NCBI GenBank assembly: GCA_001931905.2
Contig: MSJI02000842.1
Location: 1 to 64,000 of the forward strand
Source: Cladosporium sp. IMV 00045
Taxonomy: Eukaryota > Ascomycota > Dothideomycetes > Cladosporiales > Cladosporiaceae
DNA: 64,000 nt
Direction of reading: 5' to 3'
Both the position numbers and the translations under genes were made by a program. This document shows, piece after piece, positions 51,684 to 62,155 of the stretch. Numbering within the stretch: the stretch's first letter is position 1; every line of letters starts with the position of its first letter. The notes below the pieces were generated by a model that was not told the origin of the DNA, searched no databases, and saw nothing but the letters and a program-made list of their open reading frames with translations.

Positions 51684-54600
51684 ATGAGCTCAAATTCGAG
51701 CGGCAGCGATGCAAGCGCTCAGAACAAGAAGGATGTGGAAGCAGACGACACAGCAGGCTTGGGAGATGCAAGAGCAAGAGCGCCGGATGTGATGGTGGAG
51801 GATGTGGACGGCGACGACTACTTTTCGGCATCCCCTGGAGAGGAGGAGGAAGAAGAGGAGGAGGCTGACGATGAACCCTCGACTTTGGCAGACGAGCTTG
51901 AAGGAGAGGAATTAGAGGGTGAAGGCATGGCAATGCACAGTGCGACCCCATCTGGAGGCCTGGATGATGCGGATGAAGATATACCTCAGCTTGAATACAA
52001 CAGGCCTGTAACACCAGACGAGGCTGCGCCAGACATGCCGCCTGACCCGGCCACGCCAATAGAAGTGTCCCCGCTCGAGAGTCCTCTCGATTCCGGATCA
52101 ATACCTGATGATACGCCTTCAATACAAGGCTCTCCAGCATCAACTACAAGTCGCGGCCTCGCATCGACACCTCGCAAGTTCCCGTCAAGGACCGCCTCCG
52201 GAGCTCTGCAGCCTTTCGAACGTAGATTCGAAGGCAGGCCGGCTTTATCGCCTTCACCATCATCCCGCGGCGCATCACCAGCATTCCTTTCGCCACATTC
52301 GAGACAGGTATCACTTTCCACACAATTCTCTCCTGGTGCCTCTTCACAAGGAGATGCTACCTCTGACGAACCACCGCAGGCTCCATGGGAGGTCGTGCGA
52401 TGGACCAAGCTGCGCAAGATTAGCGGACAGGTTTTCTCCGAGGTAGGGAAGCGCAACTTTGGCAGACCTACCTGTCTTGCGGTCTCGGCTTTGATCGCGG
52501 TCGGCACATCGAAGGGTCTGGTTCTGGGGTTTGATTACCATCAGACGCTCAAGATCATTATCGGACAAGGAACGAAGGCGGCCGAGTGTGGCAGCGTCAC
52601 TTCTTTGGCCATTGCGGCAGATTATTCTACGATCGCTGCTGGCCATGCCAATGGTCATATCTTCACATGGGAGATCAACCGCCCAGCGAGACCGTTTCTG
52701 CAAATACCTCCTCTGAGCAGCAAGGTCATCCAGCAATCGCAACATCCTGACGGGCATGTTGCCGACCGCGCGATCCTCCACGTCGGGTTTCTCGGTACGC
52801 GGCATACAGCGCTCGTTTCAGCCGACTCTGGAGGTATGGCTTTCTCGCATCTGGCCACGAGAGGTCTGGGCCCAGTTACTCGGACAATTAAGACGACGCG
52901 CCTTCTTGGTCGGTATCCTTCTGCTGATCCACAGATTGAACGTAGTCGCAAGCCTAGCTCTGTGCTTGCTTTCTCGCCGTTACCGCTTGGCAATGTGGAA
53001 CAGCCAACTGACAACATGGGGTTGACTGCTCTACTAACCCCGTATCTACTGGTCATTGTCTCTACAACGCCGATTGCTCAGACGCAGCACAAATCTGCGA
53101 GGCCTAAGGATGTGTCTCCCCACAGTACCTTGAGCGGATGCCTTGCTTGGTTTCCGGCTGTGAAATTGAAGAATTCCAGCAGAGACTCGGGAAAGCAGGT
53201 TTCAGACACCAAACTCGCCTATTGTTGGTCTAATGTCCTCACGGTGCTCGACGTCACGGTGGCCGCTCAAGACGAGGCTTCGGACAACAGTCAACCTGCT
53301 AAGCTGGAGTTCAGCGCAAGAAGTCGCTGGCGGGCTGAAGAAGCCATCGTCGCTGTGCAGTGGCTGGGCAGATCGGTGCTCGGCGTACTCACAATCAGCC
53401 AGCGCATGCTGATACTCGAAGACGGCGGGTTGCAAGTCACAGACTCTATCGACTTGCTACCTCGTCATCTGTACCATCAAGACCTCTTCTCGCGCCAGTT
53501 GCATAATGTAGTGGAGCAGCTCAATCCTGACGACCCATCAATGCACGGTGTAGTCGCTGATGCATTTTACATGAGTTTCAAGGCCTACAAAGGCCGAACC
53601 TTTCTACTTGGCTTCAACGATCTCACAGTGGGCTCTTTGTCAAACTGGGCGGATCGCTTGGTCGCTCTCATGGAAACGGGCGACCACATTGCTGCGATCA
53701 GACTGGCTACCGACTATTACAGCGGCGTTGCGAACAATGTTACCGTCGGCTTACCAGACGACGATGAGATTCGCCACGAGATGGTCAGAGAGCGCTTGCT
53801 GGCAATGTTGACTGCGTCGATGGATTACACCTTTGCGCAACACGATGATGAAAGAGACGATCGGCTGAAAGAGCTTGCCGTTGTCTGCTTCGAGGCATGC
53901 ATCAGCATGCAAGAAACGGAGTTTCTGTTCAACAAATTTTTCGAAGCTTTTCAAGATGCCGACAACGAGGATCTGTTCGTCTCAACCTTGGAGCCTTTTG
54001 TGCTTGATGGCGAATTGACCTTCCTTCCGCCTGATGTAGTGAAGAGCGTGGTGGCGCACTTCATCTCACAAAACGAAGCAGTACGATTAGAGGAACTTCT
54101 GTGTCGACTTGAACCTACCTCGTTCGATCTTGAGGAAATCACCATGCTTTGCCGACAACACAACTTGTACGACGCTCTTATCCATGTCTGGACCAGAACG
54201 ATTGGCGACTTTGTCACACCGCTTGTCGATCTTCTGCAACTCGTCAAAATGCTCGAGTCTGGTAGTGACGCTGAGCATTCGATGGATAACCCTTTCTTTG
54301 CCGCAGCGATGAGAGTCTTCCCCTACCTCGCGTTCGCTTTCACAAGCAGGCGGTACCCAAACGGTGAAATTATGAACGAAGACGAGGCATCCCACGCCAA
54401 AGCGGATCTCTACGAATACCTCTTCTCAGGACGATCGGTGGCGTGGCCACAAGGAAGCAAGCGAGTATTTCACGTCGAAGGCGATCCACAAGACGAGCCG
54501 GCATTTCCGTATCTCGTCTTGCTGCTGAGGTTTGATGCGGCCAGTTTCATGAGCATGCTCAATGAAGCATTTGAGGACACCTTCCTGAACGAGTCGGACG

Positions 54601-56690
54601 AAGAATCGCAGACGAATGGAAGTACGCAGACGAACGGCATCAGCAACCGGTCAGGGTATAAGATGACCCGCCAACATATTGTCAGCATCCTGCTCGATGC
54701 GATGGAACAGAATAACTTTGACGCTGAGGATACCATCTTCTTGGACATGTTCATCGCGCGCAGCCTTCCCAAATACCCGGCACAGCTGGTGCTCTCTGGT
54801 TCGCTTCTGAACAAGGTCTTGCAGAGGCTTTGTCAAGTGCCTTCCGAGGCCTTGCGCGAAGACTGCCAGTTGAGCGCAGAGTATCTCTTATCTGCATACC
54901 AGCCTCCTGACTCGGGAGTATTGATAGAATCTTTGAAGGAAGCAAATTTCTTTAGAGTGCTCAAGACTGTCTATCGAAGACAGCGAATGTACACTGAGCT
55001 TCTGGAGACGTACTTCGAAGATGAAGAGGACAAGGATGGGGTATTTGATTGCATCAGCTCATGTCTGCTGCCTGACAACTCTCTCGGGCAAAAGCAGATG
55101 CAATCCTTCAAACGCTGCATCGTCGCTCACGCCGCTGAACTTGCAGATATTAGCGTTGTTCAGACCGCGAGGGTTTTACTCGCCACAGCCGCTGACTTGC
55201 TGGAACCTTGCGCAAAGGCATTACCGGACTCCTACCAACAATTTACGTTCTTGCGCACGTTGTTGGAGCCGAAGCTGATCGTGGAAGAAGCATCTTTGCG
55301 TTCGCAACAAGCCATTCCAGAGGATGTCCGCCATACGTTCCAAGAGCGATATGTGCAGCTCATGTGTGCTCATGAACCTGGACACGTTGCAGATTATGTC
55401 GGTCTCTTGCAGTCGGGTGACCTACAATTGGACCGTGTTCTGCCGGCGATGGAGAGCAGTGGCGTAATCGACGCGGCTGTGGTCCTACTCGCTCGGGACG
55501 GCCTTGCCAGAGATGCAATGGATCGTCTCGTCGCGCATATGCATAGTCAACAGCACGCTTTGACGAGCTTACTAGATGCCGCTAGTCAATCTCCAGATGC
55601 CGAGGCAACCAGAGAGACAGCCGATGACCTGGTCGAATCAATCCAGAAGTACACCAAGGTGGGAATATGGCTATGTCAAGGACAGACAGCGACAGCAGAG
55701 CGTCGACCACGGCCTCGCACGAACTTGTCAAAAGACATTGACGAAAACGAGCTCGACATTGACGAGTTCCTGTGGCTGAACCTCATCGATGCAGTCGTGC
55801 AAGTCAGCAAGGAAACATCACCCTCCCTGCAGAATCTCGAAGACCATCCATCCGAAATCAGCCCCGCTACATTAAACCCAAACACCATCCGCATGGCGCT
55901 GAGAGCCAACGTCCAAGAAACATTCACCGCTCTCCTCGCCGCAACAGCCGCACACACATCCCACCAACGACAAAAACAACAACCTCACCAGCACCACCAC
56001 CAACAACAACCACAAACCAATCCCTCCTTCCTCCTCATCCTGCGCGCCTTCCTCACCCGCGCCGCAACCAGCGCCCCCTCCCTCTCCGACCTCCGCTCCG
56101 TGCTCTCGGACATTTTCAGCGCCTACGCCTTCGAGCAGAACGTTCTCGGCCTCGCCACGGAATTACTCGGCGGCGACGTCTTCAGCGAGATCGACGACGC
56201 GCACACGCGACGGCAGCGCGGCTGGCGGCCGCGGTCGCAGGCTTGCGAGCTCTGCAAGCGGCGCGCGTGGGGGATGGGGATTGGTGAGGTCGTTTGGGAT
56301 GAGTGGTTGGGTAGAGAGGTGGGGAGGGAGAGGGATAGGAGGGAGAAGATCGTTGTGCGGAGTGGAGGGGAGGAGGCGAGGAGGAGGTCGAGAGGGAAGG
56401 GGAGGGCGGTTGTTGAGGATAATGCTAAGGTGGGGTCTGCTTCGCCTATTGCTGGTAGTGGAGGGGATGTGGGAGAGAGGATAGAGGATGTTATGGCTGG
56501 TGGTGGGCTTGGTGCGGATCGCGGACGGTTGGCGCTGGTGGTTTTTGCTTGTAGGCATTGTTTCCATCAGGTTTGTTTGGATGAGGAGATGAGGAGGGCT
56601 GGTGGGGGTGAGGGTGAGGGTGGGGAGGGGAGGGGGAGGGTGTATACTTGTACTGTGTGCGCTGCTGCTGCTGAAGTGAGGCAGAGCTGA
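51684..56690 (+). CDS. VPS8: CORVET complex subunit Vps8
   Basis: A single exon of 1668 residues, about the size of Vps8 in filamentous fungi. An acidic N-terminus (~250 residues) precedes a WD40-like propeller (about 240-600: KGLVLGFDYHQTLKIIIG, IAAGHANGHIFTWEI). The Vps8 signature segment DRLVALMETGDHIAAIRLATDYY starts near 655, followed by an alpha-solenoid. A RING-like finger closes the protein (CELCKRR near 1520; CRHCFHQVC near 1620; CTVC near 1655). A Gln/His run (HQRQKQQPHQHHHQQQ) lies near 1430. CORVET tethers early endosomes with Rab5/Vps21. ATG 51684 (MSSNSSGSD) is the first ATG in frame. Confidence 0.92.
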   Translation: MSSNSSGSDASAQNKKDVEADDTAGLGDARARAPDVMVEDVDGDDYFSASPGEEEEEEEEADDEPSTLADELEGEELEGEGMAMHSATPSGGLDDADEDIPQLEYNRPVTPDEAAPDMPPDPATPIEVSPLESPLDSGSIPDDTPSIQGSPASTTSRGLASTPRKFPSRTASGALQPFERRFEGRPALSPSPSSRGASPAFLSPHSRQVSLSTQFSPGASSQGDATSDEPPQAPWEVVRWTKLRKISGQVFSEVGKRNFGRPTCLAVSALIAVGTSKGLVLGFDYHQTLKIIIGQGTKAAECGSVTSLAIAADYSTIAAGHANGHIFTWEINRPARPFLQIPPLSSKVIQQSQHPDGHVADRAILHVGFLGTRHTALVSADSGGMAFSHLATRGLGPVTRTIKTTRLLGRYPSADPQIERSRKPSSVLAFSPLPLGNVEQPTDNMGLTALLTPYLLVIVSTTPIAQTQHKSARPKDVSPHSTLSGCLAWFPAVKLKNSSRDSGKQVSDTKLAYCWSNVLTVLDVTVAAQDEASDNSQPAKLEFSARSRWRAEEAIVAVQWLGRSVLGVLTISQRMLILEDGGLQVTDSIDLLPRHLYHQDLFSRQLHNVVEQLNPDDPSMHGVVADAFYMSFKAYKGRTFLLGFNDLTVGSLSNWADRLVALMETGDHIAAIRLATDYYSGVANNVTVGLPDDDEIRHEMVRERLLAMLTASMDYTFAQHDDERDDRLKELAVVCFEACISMQETEFLFNKFFEAFQDADNEDLFVSTLEPFVLDGELTFLPPDVVKSVVAHFISQNEAVRLEELLCRLEPTSFDLEEITMLCRQHNLYDALIHVWTRTIGDFVTPLVDLLQLVKMLESGSDAEHSMDNPFFAAAMRVFPYLAFAFTSRRYPNGEIMNEDEASHAKADLYEYLFSGRSVAWPQGSKRVFHVEGDPQDEPAFPYLVLLLRFDAASFMSMLNEAFEDTFLNESDEESQTNGSTQTNGISNRSGYKMTRQHIVSILLDAMEQNNFDAEDTIFLDMFIARSLPKYPAQLVLSGSLLNKVLQRLCQVPSEALREDCQLSAEYLLSAYQPPDSGVLIESLKEANFFRVLKTVYRRQRMYTELLETYFEDEEDKDGVFDCISSCLLPDNSLGQKQMQSFKRCIVAHAAELADISVVQTARVLLATAADLLEPCAKALPDSYQQFTFLRTLLEPKLIVEEASLRSQQAIPEDVRHTFQERYVQLMCAHEPGHVADYVGLLQSGDLQLDRVLPAMESSGVIDAAVVLLARDGLARDAMDRLVAHMHSQQHALTSLLDAASQSPDAEATRETADDLVESIQKYTKVGIWLCQGQTATAERRPRPRTNLSKDIDENELDIDEFLWLNLIDAVVQVSKETSPSLQNLEDHPSEISPATLNPNTIRMALRANVQETFTALLAATAAHTSHQRQKQQPHQHHHQQQPQTNPSFLLILRAFLTRAATSAPSLSDLRSVLSDIFSAYAFEQNVLGLATELLGGDVFSEIDDAHTRRQRGWRPRSQACELCKRRAWGMGIGEVVWDEWLGREVGRERDRREKIVVRSGGEEARRRSRGKGRAVVEDNAKVGSASPIAGSGGDVGERIEDVMAGGGLGADRGRLALVVFACRHCFHQVCLDEEMRRAGGGEGEGGEGRGRVYTCTVCAAAAEVRQS

Positions 56691-57433
56691 CGCAGATAGA
56701 TTATCTTCTTCTCAATAAGAAAATACATTCATGTCTTTGTTATTTCATGGATGGATCTTCGCGGATATCCTGTGTTATTGGAAGCAGTGAAATAATGCCT
56801 GACCTGGAAAATCAATGTATATTATATTTTTTGTATAGAGAAGGACAATCACATACCTTCAAAGTGAATGAACAGAATGTATTGACAAAGTGCGTCCTAA
56901 TGATATCAACAATGTGTTATACATGTAAGGGCTGTGTATATCAAAGCAAGGGAAGGAAGACGACCACGGATTGGTTGGACGGACGAAGTGAATTTGTCTT
57001 GGGGCGTTTCAGATCCTGGAGCGCGCGTATCTACCCCATAAACCACCAGCCTTCTAGCCTTCCTGACACCAGCCTCCAATCAGCTCGCCAGCCTCCCACC
57101 AAGCACAGCAACAACACCCTCACTTTTGTCTTTCATTTCACAATACCACATTCACTCTTGTCCTTTCTTGTCCATTTCGCCGTTTCTAGCCTGTCTGCTT
57201 GCGCCGATTCGCGACTGCCGTCCGCCCTGTCGATCATTCCAACACCTCCACCTCCCACTTCACAGCCACGTACCCCGGCTCCTCCTGGCTTGCGCATCCT
57301 CATAAGGAGGAACAACAACAACGACAGTCTGCGAGGGACTGGAAGATCTGGATTCAATATCCAACACACCCAGCCTTGTACATCGCCTATCCGATTTATG
57401 CACAGCCAGGAGCTCTCTCAAAACTCACCTACC
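56691..57433. other. Promoter and leader of the Rcr-like gene
   Basis: 743 bases, AT-rich to about 56950, then rich in C and A. It happens to be open in frame with the Rcr-like start back to ATG 56747, but the translation is not protein-like, so I read it as leader. Confidence 0.45.
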
Positions 57434-58073
57434 ATGCCAACCCTCCTCGAACGTCAAACCGACAATCTAGGCATGGACGAAACATACGACTACCACGACT
57501 ACAACTCACAACGCTGCTATGAAGCCGGCGATTGCAGCTGGTGGTGGTCAAACGTAAGCTCATCGCCCCAGTCTCCCCATCCAAAAACCTCAAACTAACA
57601 CTCCCCTCTCACAGACCGGCTCCTCCGTCCGCTACACCATCGTCGCGATCCTCTTCTTCCTCCTCTTCGCCTACTTCATCGGCGGGTACTGGCACGCGCG
57701 CCACCGCGTGCGCAAAAACCTCCCACCCCTAGCCTACCACCGGTGGATGGTAAAGCGCCGCAGCGCGCACTACCCGCGCTACTGGGGCGGCGGCGGCGTG
57801 CCCATGTACGCCTCGCACCCGCACCACCCGCACAACAACCCCTACTACATGCAACAGCCGCAGCACCCAGATTACTACGGCATGCAGGGGAGCACGCACG
57901 CGCCTCCCCCGCCGGCTTATCATGCTGGTGATGCGCCGCCGCCCGTTTATCAGCCGCCGCCGCAGGGGGGGAGTAAAGTCGCCGCGGACCAGAATTATTC
58001 TGAAGTCAGAAGGGAAGATGGAGAGGGGGGTAGTAGCGAGCAGGGACATGGAGGGGCTGGGAGGCCAGCGTGA
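57434..58073 (+). CDS. Rcr-like single-pass membrane protein with PY motifs
   Basis: Exons 57434-57553 and 57615-58073, with a 61-bp phase-0 intron (GTAAGC), give 192 residues. A short N-terminus with CYEAGDCSWWWSN is followed by one TM helix (YTIVAILFFLLFAYFIGGYW) and a basic stop-transfer patch (HARHRVRKN). The cytosolic tail is Pro/His/Tyr-rich, with two PY motifs (PPPAYH and PPPVYQ). Yeast Rcr1/Rcr2 have this layout; their PY motifs bind the WW domains of ubiquitin ligase Rsp5 and affect chitin deposition and permease sorting. The assignment is by architecture. ATG 57398 is an alternative start. Confidence 0.75.
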
Positions 58074-59484
58074 GGGTAGGGGGGAAAAAAAGAAAGGAAG
58101 GAAGGAGAAGTGTTGTGAATTTTTTGAAGTTTCTTTCAATTTGGCTTGGGAGGAGTTACGCATAGCGGATTTCATTTTTGCTCTTTGAGGCTCTAGGGTG
58201 GTATGGGAGGACGTGGAGTTTCTGGCTTTTTTTGTCTTTTGCCTTGTTCGTTCACTCGAGGATTTTCATTTTGCGTTCTATTATACCACATCACCGCCAG
58301 CACTACCAAAACCAGCAGCATTATCGTCATCATCATCAGGAGGGATTTTTAGGTACATCACAGACACAGGGAGGAGGGGAACAGAAATACACGGGCAAAA
58401 TAACAGCCTAAAAAGAAAAAAAAAAAAAAAGAGATAAGAAGGAAACATTCAGGCTGGGCCTTACCTTTTTCCTTATCTTTTTCATTTTCTTTGGTGGAAA
58501 TATATTCTTTCGTAGCTGAAACTCCACAATATACACGGAAAGCTTTCTATTCTTTGATACTGTATTGTGAATTTCTTACTGGTAAAGCATTGCCGAGAAG
58601 GGGTACGAGAATAACCCAGTCGTACTGGCTCAGATCGTGACCTTCTAAAAGTCGAGGTGATTTTGATAAAATGAGGTTGCATGTCATGTATCCAGATAAT
58701 GTATGGTGATTTCTTGCATGGCTACATATCGCGCGTATATGCATATTCGTATGTAAACAGAATCTGGAGAAAGCCTGGTGAGATACCTCACTGCTCTGTC
58801 GTTCAATACTGCTCGAAAAATGTTCCCAAAATAGACAGTCGCCTGCGTCCTATCAACCTCTCACCCTCCAAGTCAAACTCCAGCCAGTCTGTACACATTC
58901 GAATCGTATCAGGCCGCTTATCCACTTTTTATTTCACGCCAATTCGGGCATTTCGTGAAGAATCACGACTGTTGAGGCTGCGGTGATGTGCAGAGCATGG
59001 CACATTCGTTAATAGCTGAACACGAATTGAAACGGCGAGTCCTGGCTCTGTAGTGGCGATGAGCATCGTGCCTGTTCCAGACAAAGCGTGTGGGACGATA
59101 TTTGGTGTAATCCTCGCTCAAGAGTGGGAAGTATGTGGTTCGGGAAAGCTTTCTTCCTCCATGTGTCGAGGGGGCGATGGTGGGTCTTCTGATCGGCATT
59201 TTGGGTATGATTTCTTTTCATGAGTGTCTTTCTTCGTAGCGAGTGTTGCGATGGTGTTCTCGGCATTTCTATTTTCGTGTTCCGTTGGCATTCGTGAATC
59301 CGCGTGGCTGGGTCGAAAACTGTGCTGTGGGAGTGTTTTTGCTTTTTGCTTTTTTCTTCTGGCGATTTTGCGACGAAGGTGTCTCGCGTGTAAACCTTAC
59401 AGGTGATTTGGTTGTGCGTAGAAGTGAAGCCCGCTGTATTTTGGAGTCTTCACGACGGGGTTGAGGAGTTGATCGTCACACCCC
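58074..59484. other. Convergent intergenic region, 1.4 kb
   Basis: An A-rich run (about 58410-58432) and T-rich stretches follow the Rcr-like gene. Small overlapping open frames at 58480-59460 show no family resemblance. No gene was supported. Confidence 0.45.
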
Positions 59485-60099
59485 TCACTCGCATGTGGAC
59501 AACATATTCTTGATCACGCCAACGAGCGTCCCGTTCTCCATGGCAGCGGCAACACGCTCCTTATCAGCCAACTGCTTATTGACCGCATCAGCAGTGGTGT
59601 GCGTGCCCTCCTTCAAACGCACATCAATGCGGAAGCGGGGCGGCAGAGCATTTTCCAGACGCACACGCACGGCGAGGCCAATGACGGTTCCCAAACTGCA
59701 ATGGGCGGTGGTCGGGGTAAGGAGGACGGTGACGGTGGAAATGCGCGAGTTTGGAGTGGATGGCGGCGTGATGGAGATGTCTGGCAGGTTGACGACGGCG
59801 AGACTGGCGAGGGAGTTTGGGTGCTCTGGGTCCTGGATGGAGGAGATCAGGTCGTAGATTTCCTGCGAGTCGATCTCTTCGCGGGGAGAGTCGTCTTCGT
59901 CTCCATCGGAGGAAGCGGCGTCTGAGGCCTCTGGAGATGAGAGGTCGTCGAGAGGTGCGGCGGCGTAGGAGGGGTAGGCGGGCGCGATCAGAGAGTCGAA
60001 GAGGGTTGGGCGTTTGGCGGCGGGGTTGGAGCGGCGGCGCGAGGGGAGGTCGGAGGCGTTGACGATGGTGGGGTTTGGGTTGTCCTTGTCGGCGTCCAT
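59485..60099 (-). CDS. CIA2: MIP18-family protein Cia2 (cytosolic Fe-S assembly)
   Basis: An intronless minus-strand gene of 204 residues, typical for fungal Cia2. The N-terminal 70 residues are disordered and acidic. The MIP18/DUF59 domain begins at EEIDSQEIYDLISSIQDPEHPNSLASL. It includes HCSLGTVIGLAVRVRLENALP with the conserved reactive Cys, and DVRLKEGTHTTADAVNKQLADKERVAAAMEN. Cia2 is part of the targeting complex that delivers iron-sulfur clusters to nuclear and cytosolic proteins, including DNA repair enzymes. All conserved residues that I can recall are present. Confidence 0.93.
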   Translation of the reverse strand: MDADKDNPNPTIVNASDLPSRRRSNPAAKRPTLFDSLIAPAYPSYAAAPLDDLSSPEASDAASSDGDEDDSPREEIDSQEIYDLISSIQDPEHPNSLASLAVVNLPDISITPPSTPNSRISTVTVLLTPTTAHCSLGTVIGLAVRVRLENALPPRFRIDVRLKEGTHTTADAVNKQLADKERVAAAMENGTLVGVIKNMLSTCE

Positions 60100-62155
60100 G
60101 ATTGCGTGTCTTGCTGTTTTGCAGTGGTCCTTGGAGGAGTTGGTAAAACGCTGGAGGGATGTACAGTTGAAGTCTAGAAGTCGTTGAACGTTTCAAGCAG
60201 GAACCGGCAATTGTGTGCAAGGTTGTGTGTGACTACTGGCTACTCTGACGTGAACTAGCCTGCCGCTGCGGAGGGGCGCGGCCGCTATCGGGCTGAGTAA
60301 TGTAAGATGGAAGGTTTGGATAAGGCGTGCGAGGATGCCTGGTGGCGTGGCTTGCTCCACTCGGTTACTTCTGGTTGCTTGGGAGGCTAAGCCATAATTC
60401 ACAAACGTAGAAGTGAGGTCGAAGCGGGACGCTAGTCTCAATACAGCTAGCCGGCTCGAGTACACCCTCACCCTTAGGACTTCTCATCACGTATTGGTCT
60501 GGCAAAGGACCAAATCTCTGTGACCCACCGACGAGAACGAATCTTCGGAATCTTCCTGACTCTTCATCTGATAGCCCGGACTGTGGATATACAAGCGTGT
60601 GAAGTTGTCACGCTTGCAACATCAGAGCGGCGAGATCCGACTTCCGACCCTCCCCGGATCTCGACGCATACGTGATAATTGTGCAAAGCAAACTCCGATC
60701 TTCAAGACTGTATTGATAATCCGCATGAGTCGTGCGACTTTCCGCGGGATAGAGACACTTGTCAGACACCGTTCGAGGTTTCTACCTCCTAAGGACCCTG
60801 TTATCGCAGCACCCGTAAAGACCTCGAACAAGCAAGAAACGAGGTACCATCTAGATGAGGCTCAACCCAGACCCGCGGAGTCGTTGCAATGTCTCCACAG
60901 CTGCCCAAGACATACCTTGAGCAAATTGCGGTATACCAATGACCTGGTATCACCAAATAATCCCCAAGGATAGTCCAGGTCCGCGGTGGGCCTATATGTA
61001 GCTCATCATCGAGCACTCCTGCCTTCTTGCGGTCCTTCACAAAATCAATCTTGGACCGCAAGGAAGCTGCATGACGGCTTCATCAACCGACCTCCCCGCC
61101 GACAGAGCCCCGATGTTCAGGATGCCCGTGCGGCGTGACGCTGAAGGACTGACTTCTGCCACGAGTGGAGACTGATCGACTCGGGCACGTCAGGTAAACC
61201 AGCCTTGATGATCCAATGCTGATCTGATCGTCCTGGCGAGTTCATCCCATTGGATCCCTAAATACGTTTCTGGTATGTGTCTACGAGAGCGTCTCCCCAA
61301 GCGAGAAACAAGATAGTGCATGTCTCACTCCCAAAAGCCATCTTCACATGCGACCTGTCATGGCTGAAGTATCACCTCCGCACTGACGGACTGGATGCCT
61401 CGGCTCGAACCCCTGGTCTCGCGGCTGGCTGCATCCTCCTGCATTGACGTTGGTGCTAGGTGAAGAGTAGGCTGCTCAGATATATTACCGGCGTCCGCAC
61501 CACTGGTTATATCGTCACAGCATGCCGTCAGAGGATTATGCAGGCACGGCACGACACACCATCGTGTAGGCGACCAGTAGTGTCATACGAATAATCGCGG
61601 TTGTCGTGCTCCCATGCCGATGGTGCCTGATCGTCTCACAAACCGGGAGCGTGCCAAAACCGCGCTTCCATCCTTCCGCGAACCCAACCCCACAGTGACC
61701 TAGCTGTGCGCTAGGCAGTTGACTTGCGGGCCTCCCACCACCGCCGCTCTGAGGTCCAATTCAAATCGCGCCGACGGCAAAAGGTGCGAGGGTGCTCTCT
61801 GTTCCAGGCTCGCGCCCACAAGCACCCCCCAGCGGACCCCTGCCGACTTCACCTCACTCCATCTCCCTACCAGCTACATACCTACGCATTATTGCCATCT
61901 GGTCCTTTCTTTCCTTCCTAACGCTTTTTCCAACTACGCCAATACACCGCCTACTTCGCTGCATCTCCGTCCGGAGAGGGGCATGGCGCTTCGGACTCAG
62001 CTTCCGCTGTCGCCTTTCCTCTAGATCGCTTCATGATACACGCCTCGGAGACGCCCTGCACTATTTGGCGAGTTTCAGCCTTCAAGCCTGTATCCTTCAA
62101 TAGGCGCGCTTCCGCTTCCTTCTAAGCTGGACTTGACTTTTCTTATTTCGCCAAC
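60100..62155. other. Divergent intergenic region, 2 kb
   Basis: This lies between CIA2 and the right-edge Zn2Cys6 gene. Only short open frames occur, and no tRNA or other RNA gene was recognised. The last ~400 bases are CT-rich and look like a long 5' leader. Confidence 0.45.
61983..62125 (+). promoter_or_regulatory. Two upstream open reading frames in the putative leader
   Basis: ATG 61983 opens a 13-codon frame ending at TAG 62022-62024. ATG 62033 opens a 30-codon frame ending at TAA 62123-62125. Both close before the main ATG at 62156. If the transcript starts upstream of 61983, scanning ribosomes would meet them first. Transcript start is not known. Confidence 0.4.

Noticed and set aside
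56747..57433. In-frame upstream extension of the Rcr-like protein from ATG 56747
   Set aside because: The extension would add 229 non-conserved residues before a short membrane protein and spans AT-rich promoter-like sequence; taken as leader.
61370..61470. Possible tRNA (GGCTCGAACCCC resembles a T-arm)
   Set aside because: No paired T-stem, anticodon arm or acceptor stem could be built around it on either strand.
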